Assembly (NCBI GenBank): GCA_943330835.2
Contig: CALQJH020000081.1
Coordinates: forward strand, 1-8,171
DNA from: Candidatus Kuenenia stuttgartensis
GTDB lineage: Bacteria > Bacteroidota > Bacteroidia > Chitinophagales > Chitinophagaceae
DNA: 8,171 nt
Direction: 5' to 3'
The notes below the pieces were generated by a model. It saw nothing but the letters and a program-made list of their open reading frames with translations, was not told the origin of the DNA and did not search any database. Of the stretch, positions 1 through 5,071 are shown piece by piece. Made by a program: the position numbers and the translations under genes. The stretch's first letter is position 1, and each line of letters starts with the position of its first letter.

Positions 1-611
1 CTTTGGTAGCAAATCAAACTTTACATTTTGAAGATGCCTTAAAACTCGTTTCAATCAGAGCCAAAGCCATGCAAAAAGCTTGTGAGATTCAACCTTCAAC
101 AATGGCTGCAGTCTTGTCATTAGAAGATCATGTCGTAGAGGAAATTTGCCAACAAATATCAACTGAAACTGGCGAAGTGGTTGTAGCTGCCAATTACAAT
201 TGTCCGGGGCAACTTGTCATCAGCGGGTCAACAAGAGGCATTGAAATCGCCTGTGAAAAATTAAAAGCAGCTGGAGCCAAACGCGCCTTAGTATTGCCAG
301 TTGGCGGCGCCTTTCATTCTCCTTTAATGATGACTGCAAAAGAAGAATTAGCACAAGCTATTCATGCAACGTCTTTCAATAATCCAATCTGTCCGGTCTA
401 CCAAAACGTAACAGCATTAGCAGTTACAGAACCTTCTGTGATTAAAGAGAATTTAATTGCTCAACTAACAGGTGCGGTTAGATGGACACAATGTATTCAA
501 TCTATGATTAGCGATGGCGCAACACAATTCACGGAATGTGGACCAGGAAAAGTTTTGCAAGGGTTGGTTCAGAAAGTCAACAAAGAAATGCTTGTTGAAG
601 GGGTAAATTAA
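1..611 (+). CDS. fabD: Malonyl-CoA:ACP transacylase (FabD), 5'-truncated by window edge
   Basis: FabD moves the malonyl group from CoA to acyl carrier protein, supplying the extender for cytoplasmic type II fatty acid synthesis. About 202 residues are visible, reading in frame from base 3. The first visible codon (TTG, base 3) is an internal leucine of the 'SALV' stretch that follows the GHSLGE nucleophile elbow, so roughly the first 90 to 100 residues, including the catalytic serine, lie outside the window. Visible signatures are the arginine of 'SIRAKAMQ' that binds the malonyl carboxylate, 'NYNCPGQLVISG', the catalytic histidine in 'GGAFHSPLM' (bases about 303-329), and the C-terminal 'ECGPGKVLQGL'. 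These match the family along its length, with no frameshift. The gene converges on mdh and ends at a TAA touching the edge of the intergenic hairpin. Identity is secure; only the 5' end and promoter are unseen. Confidence 0.96.
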   Translation, partial: LVANQTLHFEDALKLVSIRAKAMQKACEIQPSTMAAVLSLEDHVVEEICQQISTETGEVVVAANYNCPGQLVISGSTRGIEIACEKLKAAGAKRALVLPVGGAFHSPLMMTAKEELAQAIHATSFNNPICPVYQNVTALAVTEPSVIKENLIAQLTGAVRWTQCIQSMISDGATQFTECGPGKVLQGLVQKVNKEMLVEGVN

Positions 612-654
612 AAAATTGGGAATTTGATTTTTGAATAAATACCAAATTCCCAAT
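611..654 (-). terminator. Rho-independent terminator for mdh, between convergent fabD and mdh
   Basis: A perfect 12-bp inverted repeat has arms ATTGGGAATTTG (615-626) and CAAATTCCCAAT (643-654) around a 16-base loop. Read on the minus strand, the hairpin is followed directly by a run of T (the A-run at 611-615 on the plus strand), the usual layout of an intrinsic terminator for mdh. On the plus strand the hairpin is followed by AACAGC, with no T-run, so it would be a poor terminator for fabD unless it acts as a bare hairpin. Confidence 0.8.
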
Positions 655-667
655 AACAGCAAACTAC

Positions 668-1603
668 TTATAAAGAAAGTGTCGCTAAAACACTATTCAT
701 GTTTCTAACTGCTTCTGCGCTTTTATGCATAGCAGCAGTTTCTTCTTCGTTCAATTTGTAATCAATAATTTTTTCCCAGCCATTTTTGCCAATGATAACG
801 GGAACGCCTAAACAGATGTCATTCATTCCATATTCGCCTTCCAAAGAAACACAGCAAGTCATCATTTTCTTTTCATCTCTTACAATAGCTTCAACCACTG
901 CTGCACCTGCTGCCCCCGGAGCATACCAAGCTGATGTGCCTAATAACCCTGTTAATGTTGCACCGCCAACCATTGTATCCGCAGCTACTTTTTTCAAGGT
1001 TTCAGCATCTAAATATTGAGCAACGGGAGTTCCACAATACGTAGCCAATCTGGTTAAAGGAATCATTGTGGTATCGCCATGCCCACCAACAACCATCGCT
1101 TGTAAATCATTAGGAGAACAATGCATCGCCTGGCTCAAGAAATAACGAAAACGAGCACTATCCAGCATTCCGCCCATACCAATGATTCTATTTTTAGGCA
1201 AGCCGCTTGATTTTAATGCCAAGTAAGTCATAGTATCCATTGGATTACTGATAACAATAACAATAACATCTGGAGAATACTTTATTAAATTCTCCGTAAC
1301 AGTTTTTACGATTCCCGCATTAATGCCGATCAGCTCCTCGCGTGTCATACCTGGCTTACGTGGAATGCCTGATGTAATTACCGCAACAGTGCTTCCGGCT
1401 GTTTTTGAATAATCATTAGTACTACCAATGATTTTGGTATCGAACCCTTCGATTTGTGCCGTTTGCATCAAATCCATTGCTTTCCCTTCTGCAACACCTT
1501 CTTTAATATCAAGGATTACCAATTCATCGCAAAGTTGTTTGCGGGCGATATTGTCGGCACATGTGGCGCCTACCGCACCAGCTCCTACTACAGTTACTTT
1601 CAT
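668..1603 (-). CDS. mdh: Malate dehydrogenase (LDH-like type, NAD-dependent)
   Basis: The enzyme interconverts malate and oxaloacetate with NAD in the TCA cycle, in the cytoplasm. The 311-residue length is usual for the lactate-dehydrogenase-like MDH group. Visible features are the Rossmann motif GAGAVG (residues 7-12), the acidic D32 at the end of the second strand that favours NAD over NADP, the mobile loop 'PRKPGMTR' (81-88), 'ISNPMD' with N120, the catalytic pair D148 and H175 (in 'MLDSARF' and 'GGHGD'), and the carboxylate-binding R151. R82 sits where lactate dehydrogenases carry glutamine, and this is what separates MDH from LDH. The ATG at 1601-1603 begins right at the N-terminal strand before the Rossmann loop, so the start is well supported. 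A promoter-like element lies upstream and a terminator downstream, so it can be transcribed alone, although the thioredoxin-like gene upstream on the same strand might read into it. Confidence 0.97.
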   Translation of the reverse strand: MKVTVVGAGAVGATCADNIARKQLCDELVILDIKEGVAEGKAMDLMQTAQIEGFDTKIIGSTNDYSKTAGSTVAVITSGIPRKPGMTREELIGINAGIVKTVTENLIKYSPDVIVIVISNPMDTMTYLALKSSGLPKNRIIGMGGMLDSARFRYFLSQAMHCSPNDLQAMVVGGHGDTTMIPLTRLATYCGTPVAQYLDAETLKKVAADTMVGGATLTGLLGTSAWYAPGAAGAAVVEAIVRDEKKMMTCCVSLEGEYGMNDICLGVPVIIGKNGWEKIIDYKLNEEETAAMHKSAEAVRNMNSVLATLSL

Positions 1604-1642
1604 AATATTGATTTATAAATAAAGAGATAATTATTTTGCACG

Positions 1643-1673
1643 CAAAGTTAAATGTAAACAGCTACGATGTAAA
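1643..1673 (-). promoter_or_regulatory. Bacteroidota-type promoter for mdh
   Basis: On the minus strand the region reads TTTA (1670-1673), 19 bases, then TAACTTTG (1643-1650). The second element matches the TANNTTTG -7 consensus of the Bacteroidota primary sigma factor exactly, and the first is one base off the TTTG -33 element at the expected spacing. Transcription would begin about 7 bases downstream, leaving a leader of about 30 bases before the mdh ATG. The call rests on pattern and position only. Confidence 0.6.
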
Positions 1674-1684
1674 GTAATCAGCTA
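1652..1684. repeat. Imperfect direct repeat over the mdh -33 region
   Basis: ATGTAAACAGCTA (1652-1664) is followed by ATGTAAAGTAATCAGCTA (1667-1684), the same sequence with five extra bases inside. The second copy covers the putative -33 element of mdh. It could be an operator or chance in AT-rich DNA. Confidence 0.3.
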
Positions 1685-1703
1685 AAATGTTTAAAGAAAA
1701 TCA

Positions 1704-2210
1704 CTACTTTTTGTCATTTGCAAGATCTGCAATACTGATTTCACTTTCAAATCTTTTCAGAAGTTTTCCTTTTTTGTCATAAACAATAGCAGTTGGAAAT
1801 TGCCTTATTTCAAAATGCGTCATAAAAAAATAATCGCCATCTCTTCCAACAGTGATAAAAGGGCATGAACTCAATTTGGCATCGTCAGAGAATTTTTTGA
1901 TATGAGAAAATTCAGATGATGACACCATGATGATTTGAGTGTTTTCAAACAAACTCAAACTATCCATCATTTTTTTTGCGAAATAGGTACAATGGCCACA
2001 ATCTGCACCGAAGTAGATGAATATTGTCTTTTTCTTTTTTACTAAATTCTCCTCTGTGAACTTTACGCTATCTACAATATTCATGATCTTAAACTTAGGC
2101 AGAATAAGCGTAGATTTTTCAGATGAAACATCCGCGGTTTTGTCCTGAGCAAACGTGTTTAAGCAGAAAATACTTACGGCAATAAGAGTAATTAACTTTT
2201 TCACTGTCAT
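1704..2210 (-). CDS. Exported thioredoxin-fold protein with CGHC active site
   Basis: A 168-residue protein that begins with a classical signal peptide: positively charged 'TVKK', a hydrophobic stretch at about residues 6-19, and likely cleavage after 'TFA' at about residue 21. There is no lipobox cysteine at that site, so a soluble periplasmic protein is expected. The thioredoxin fold is shown by 'IFIYFGADCGHC' with the redox pair C71 and C74, a following helix with 'FAKKMMDSL', and the cis-proline in 'QFPT' (P139) before strand 'AIVYDKKGKLL'. A third cysteine, C116 in 'SSCPF', lies between the two motifs. The CGHC dipeptide is that of protein disulfide isomerase rather than thioredoxin's CGPC, which hints at a more oxidising or isomerase role; this is inference. 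The family resembles TlpA/thioredoxin-like proteins, but I cannot name a substrate. It is divergent from efp and has no dedicated partner gene here. The ATG at 2208-2210 gives a clean signal peptide. Confidence 0.85.
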   Translation of the reverse strand: MTVKKLITLIAVSIFCLNTFAQDKTADVSSEKSTLILPKFKIMNIVDSVKFTEENLVKKKKTIFIYFGADCGHCTYFAKKMMDSLSLFENTQIIMVSSSEFSHIKKFSDDAKLSSCPFITVGRDGDYFFMTHFEIRQFPTAIVYDKKGKLLKRFESEISIADLANDKK

Positions 2211-2226
2211 TTTTTTCGTAAATCTA

Positions 2227-2234
2227 CAAATTTA
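2227..2234 (-). promoter_or_regulatory. Possible -7 element for the thioredoxin-like gene
   Basis: The minus strand reads TAAATTTG, an exact TANNTTTG match, 16 bases before the ATG. No good TTTG -33 element is seen at 19 to 21 bases upstream (the position reads TTAA), and the leader would be only about 10 bases. The site is plausible but weak. Confidence 0.35.
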
Positions 2235-2284
2235 TCAAGAAATCTAGTGCTAATTAATAAAAAAGCCACTAACCCATACAATTT

Positions 2285-2315
2285 TTTAGACTTTACACAT
2301 AGTTCATTACTTTTG
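2285..2315 (+). promoter_or_regulatory. Bacteroidota-type promoter for efp
   Basis: TTTA (2285-2288), then 19 bases, then TACTTTTG (2308-2315), an exact TANNTTTG -7 match with a one-base-off -33 element. The predicted leader to the efp ATG at 2349 is about 25 bases. This also argues against the longer reading frame that opens at a GTG at 2247, because that codon would lie upstream of the promoter. Confidence 0.6.
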
Positions 2316-2348
2316 CGTCATTCTAATAAAAGTATAATTAATATTATT

Positions 2349-2912
2349 ATGGCAACAACAGCAGATATGCGCTCAGGTTTGATTCTAAAAATAGACAACA
2401 ACCTTTACACAGTAATCGAATTCGGACAAAACAAGACTGCACGTGCAGCAGCAAAAGTATGGGCGAAATTAAAAGGCGTTGATAATTCCCGTACGATTGA
2501 AGTGACCTGGAATAGTGGAGAAACCGTTTTCCCAGTTAGAGTGGAGAAAAAAGCTTACCAATATTTATATAAAGATGATACCGGATATAGCTTCATGGAC
2601 ACCGAAACTTTCGAACAAATAACAGTTGCTGAATCTATGATTGATGCTCCGGCATTTCTTAAAGATGGACAGGAAGTTTCTGTTTTGATTAATGGAGAGA
2701 CCGATATGCCAATGGGTGTTGAATTACCAGACAAAATCGTTCTTTTGGTTACCTATAGCGAACCAGGCATGAAAGGTGACACTGCTACAAGAACACTTAA
2801 ACCTGCAACTGTAGAAACAGGCGCTACTGTAAACGTCCCACTTTTTGTAAATGAAGGTGAAATGATCAGAGTGAATACCAAAACAGGTGAATACGTGGAG
2901 CGTGTGAAATAA
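2349..2912 (+). CDS. efp: Elongation factor P, arginine-tip loop variant
   Basis: EF-P binds between the P and E sites of stalled ribosomes and restores peptide bond formation at polyproline stretches. From the ATG at 2349 the protein has 187 residues, the usual length, and starts 'MATTADMRSG' like other EF-Ps. The frame is open for 34 further codons upstream, but that stretch has no family resemblance. The N-terminal KOW-like domain spans about residues 1-62 and two OB-like domains follow, ending in the conserved 'GDTATRTLKPATVETG' and 'NTKTGEYVERVK'. The odd part is the tip loop that reaches the peptidyl-transferase centre. It reads 'FGQNKTARAAAKV' (25-37), so the residue aligned with E. 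coli K34 in PGKG is R32. This is nearer the arginine loop of Pseudomonas EF-P than the PGKG loop I know from many Bacteroidota. No modification-enzyme gene (earP, epmA/B) is adjacent. Confidence 0.97.
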   Translation: MATTADMRSGLILKIDNNLYTVIEFGQNKTARAAAKVWAKLKGVDNSRTIEVTWNSGETVFPVRVEKKAYQYLYKDDTGYSFMDTETFEQITVAESMIDAPAFLKDGQEVSVLINGETDMPMGVELPDKIVLLVTYSEPGMKGDTATRTLKPATVETGATVNVPLFVNEGEMIRVNTKTGEYVERVK

Positions 2913-2937
2913 TGCTTTTTACTAAAATTTTTTATAC

Positions 2938-2970
2938 AAAGGATCGATTTATTCGGTCCTTTTGCTTTTT
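2938..2970 (+). terminator. Rho-independent terminator after efp
   Basis: AAAGGATCG (2938-2946) pairs with CGGTCCTTT (2954-2962) as a 9-bp stem with one G-T wobble and a 7-base loop. T-rich sequence follows and ends in TTTTT (2966-2970). It lies 25 bases after the efp stop, so efp and accB are probably separate transcription units. Confidence 0.75.
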
Positions 2971-3059
2971 AGAAAACCAAGGATTTTAAACAATTTTGAG
3001 TAAAATCTAGTCATTTATCGCCATTTTTGATTGATTTTGTGCCATTTTTAAAGAAATTG

Positions 3060-3123
3060 TTTGAATTACTTAAACGTTGTAGTGGAGATTTCCTAACTTA
3101 GCGGCTCGATTTGAGTTACTTAA
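3060..3123. repeat. Pair of 14-base direct repeats upstream of accB
   Basis: TTTGAATTACTTAA (3060-3073) and TTTGAGTTACTTAA (3110-3123) differ at one base and start exactly 50 bases apart, close to five helical turns. The second copy ends 22 bases before the accB start codon. They bracket the only promoter-like element I can see for accBC, as a pair of operator sites would. Identity is direct from the sequence; an operator role is inference. Confidence 0.5.
3071..3101 (+). promoter_or_regulatory. Weak candidate promoter for accBC
   Basis: TAACTTAG (3094-3101) is one base off TANNTTTG. The -33 position reads TAAA, a poor match. It is the best candidate between the efp terminator and accB, and would give a leader of about 38 bases that contains the second direct repeat. 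Confidence 0.3.
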
Positions 3124-3145
3124 TTATTTCATTCAAATTTTCATC

Positions 3146-3625
3146 ATGGACATCAAACAAATTCAAGAGCTTGTAAAGCTAATTAACAAAACCTCAATTG
3201 GAGAAATCACTATTGAAGAAGATGGAAAAAAAATTACCATAAAACAAAAAAACGATCCTGTTCAAAATATTATCGCAAGTAGTGGCCCCTCTTATCCTCA
3301 AATGGCTGCACCTGCACCTTCTGCTTCGCCTGTAACGGCAGCTACAACTCAGGAACCAACTAAAAACGATTCCAAAACAGACCATTATGTAACGATAAAA
3401 AGTCCAATGATTGGTACGTTCTATCGTCAGGCAGGGCCAGGTAAACCTATTTTTGCCAATGTGGATGAAGTTATTACTCCAGGAAAAGTAGTTTGTATTA
3501 TTGAAGCTATGAAACTATTTAATGAAATAGAAAGTGAAGTAAAAGGTAGAATTGTGAAAGTTCTGGTTGAAGACGCCAGCCCTGTTGAGTATGACCAGCC
3601 TTTATTCTTAGTAGATCCAGCTTAA
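3146..3625 (+). CDS. accB: Biotin carboxyl carrier protein of acetyl-CoA carboxylase
   Basis: AccB carries biotin between the biotin carboxylase (AccC) and the carboxyltransferase that makes malonyl-CoA, the committed step of fatty acid synthesis. The 159 residues follow the usual plan: an N-terminal 'MDIKQIQELVKLINKT' segment (1-40) as in other AccBs, a flexible Pro/Ala/Ser/Thr linker (about 48-75), then the C-terminal biotinyl domain (about 80-159). The biotinylated lysine is K123 in 'EAMKLFNEIE'. The 'SPMIGTFYR' stretch (86-94) and the following 'QAGPGKPIFANV' form the protruding thumb that marks true acetyl-CoA carboxylase carriers and is missing from lipoyl and other biotinyl domains. 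No Shine-Dalgarno sequence precedes the ATG. It lies 60 bases ahead of accC with no terminator between them, so they are one operon. Confidence 0.97.
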   Translation: MDIKQIQELVKLINKTSIGEITIEEDGKKITIKQKNDPVQNIIASSGPSYPQMAAPAPSASPVTAATTQEPTKNDSKTDHYVTIKSPMIGTFYRQAGPGKPIFANVDEVITPGKVVCIIEAMKLFNEIESEVKGRIVKVLVEDASPVEYDQPLFLVDPA

Positions 3626-3685
3626 GCTGATACATAAAGTTCAATAGTAATATAGTTTTCTTTTACATTTTACATTCTAATAGAT

Positions 3686-5023
3686 ATGTTTAAAAAAATA
3701 TTAATTGCAAACAGAGGTGAAATTGCACTTCGTGTAATTAGAACTTGTAGAGAAATGGGTATCAAAACTGTTGCCGTTTATTCTACAGCAGATAAAGATA
3801 GTCTTCATGTAAAATTTGCTGATGAAGCAGTTTGCATCGGTAAACCATCGAGCTTAGAAAGCTATCTGAATATTCCACACATCATGGCAGCTGCTGAAAT
3901 CACCAATGCAGATGCTATACATCCAGGTTATGGTTTCTTGGCTGAGAACAGCAAGTTTGCAAAGATTTGTGGCGATCATGGAATTAAATTTATTGGACCA
4001 ACTCCTGAGATGATCAACTCCATGGGAGATAAAGTTACTGCAAAGGAAACCATGATAAAAGCAGGCGTTCCTGTAGTACCTGGAGTTGAAGGATTATTGG
4101 AAGGTGTTGCCCATGCAAAAAAATCTGCAAAAGAAATTGGCTATCCCGTAATATTAAAAGCCACTGCTGGTGGTGGTGGTAAAGGAATGCGTGTGGTTTT
4201 TCAGGAAAGTGAAATTGAAAAAGCATTTGAAGCAGCCAAAACGGAAGCTGCAGCATCTTTCAAGAATGATGGCATCTACATGGAAAAATTTGTAGAAGAA
4301 CCACGACATATTGAAATTCAAGTAGCAGGTGATCAGTTTGGAACGGTTTGTCATCTCAGCGAACGCGATTGTTCCATCCAACGTAGACATCAAAAATTAG
4401 TGGAAGAATCTCCTTCCCCATTTATGACAGATGATCTCCGTCAAAGAATGGGAGACGCTGCCATTAAAGCTGCTAAAGCAATTAATTACGAAAGTGTAGG
4501 TACCATAGAATTCCTTGTAGATAAACACCGCAACTTCTATTTTATGGAAATGAATACGCGTATTCAAGTAGAACATTGCGTAACGGAAGAAGTAATCAAT
4601 TACGATCTTATAAAAGAACAAATCAAAATTGCTGCAGGAGAAAAAATTTCTGGAGATTCCTATTTCCCTAAGATGCATGCTATTGAATGCAGAATCAATG
4701 CCGAAGATCCCTACAATGATTTCAGACCAAGCCCGGGTAAAATAACGGTGCTGCATACCCCAGGCGGACATGGTGTTCGTGTTGATAGTCACGTTTATGC
4801 TGGCTATGTAATCCCTCCTTACTATGATAGCATGATTGCAAAACTTATAGCTGTAGCTCAAACCAGGGAAGAGGCTATTAACACCATGCACAGAGCATTA
4901 AGCGAATATGTAATTGAGGGCATTAAAACAACCATCCCCTTTCATTTACAATTGATGCAAAATGAAGACTTTAGAAAAGGGAATTTTACTACTAAGTTTA
5001 TGGAATCATTCAAAATGAAATAA
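3686..5023 (+). CDS. accC: Biotin carboxylase subunit of acetyl-CoA carboxylase
   Basis: AccC uses ATP and bicarbonate to carboxylate the biotin on AccB. Its 445 residues are close to the 449 of the E. coli enzyme, and catalytic residues fall at nearly the same numbers. The N-terminal preATP-grasp domain opens with '[17 protein letters not shown]' (4-20) and includes '[10 protein letters not shown]' (79-88). The ATP-grasp domain has K116, K159, the glycine-rich lid 'GGGGKGMR' (162-169), 'HIEIQV' (208-213), the '[16 protein letters not shown]' region (226-241) and the active-site stretch '[11 protein letters not shown]' (287-297) with E288, R292 and E296. The C-terminal domain has 'ECRINAEDP', whose arginine matches E. 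coli R338. The protein ends after this domain, so it is a stand-alone subunit and not a pyruvate or propionyl-CoA carboxylase fusion. The carboxyltransferase genes accA and accD are not in the window. Confidence 0.97.
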   Translation: MFKKILIANRGEIALRVIRTCREMGIKTVAVYSTADKDSLHVKFADEAVCIGKPSSLESYLNIPHIMAAAEITNADAIHPGYGFLAENSKFAKICGDHGIKFIGPTPEMINSMGDKVTAKETMIKAGVPVVPGVEGLLEGVAHAKKSAKEIGYPVILKATAGGGGKGMRVVFQESEIEKAFEAAKTEAAASFKNDGIYMEKFVEEPRHIEIQVAGDQFGTVCHLSERDCSIQRRHQKLVEESPSPFMTDDLRQRMGDAAIKAAKAINYESVGTIEFLVDKHRNFYFMEMNTRIQVEHCVTEEVINYDLIKEQIKIAAGEKISGDSYFPKMHAIECRINAEDPYNDFRPSPGKITVLHTPGGHGVRVDSHVYAGYVIPPYYDSMIAKLIAVAQTREEAINTMHRALSEYVIEGIKTTIPFHLQLMQNEDFRKGNFTTKFMESFKMK

Positions 5024-5026
5024 CCC

Positions 5027-5061
5027 GCTTTAATAAAAGTTTACTTCCCTTTTATTAAAGC
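5027..5061 (+). terminator. Perfect 13-bp hairpin between accC and the E1 gene; terminator or attenuator
   Basis: GCTTTAATAAAAG (5027-5039) and CTTTTATTAAAGC (5049-5061) are perfect inverted repeats around a 9-base loop. The hairpin begins 3 bases after the accC stop and ends 10 bases before the E1 ATG. A short T-run (TTTT at 5064-5067) follows. The stem is AT-rich with only two GC pairs at each end, so it may terminate only partly, leaving E1 expression to readthrough, or may protect or define the end of the accBC mRNA. I see no TANNTTTG promoter inside the gap. Confidence 0.55.
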
Positions 5062-5071
5062 AATTTTATAC

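Noticed and set aside
3..5. TTG at base 3 as a start codon for the first gene
   Set aside because: It lies in the middle of the FabD sequence just after the nucleophile region; the gene is truncated by the window edge.
668..1603. Lactate dehydrogenase as the identity of this gene
   Set aside because: The substrate-loop residue is arginine (R82 in PRKPGMTR), which fits malate; lactate dehydrogenases have glutamine there.
2247..2348. 34-codon in-frame extension upstream of efp from a GTG
   Set aside because: It has no resemblance to EF-P, overlaps the predicted promoter, and the ATG at 2349 gives the standard 187-residue protein with the family's N-terminus.
2982..3007. Inverted repeat GATTTTA / TAAAATC between efp and accB
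   Set aside because: A 7-bp nearly all-AT stem with a 12-base loop and no T-run; too weak to call as a terminator or operator.
3020..3049. Two GCCATTTTT copies 21 bases apart upstream of accB
   Set aside because: Only nine bases each and mostly a T-run; not distinguishable from low-complexity background.
4166..4192. Glycine-rich GGGGKGMR in accC as a Walker A P-loop
   Set aside because: It is the mobile lid of an ATP-grasp domain, in line with the flanking biotin carboxylase motifs.
4397..4891. 164-codon open frame antisense to accC
   Set aside because: It is fully antisense to a strongly conserved gene, has no recognisable domain and no promoter, and fits a chance shadow.
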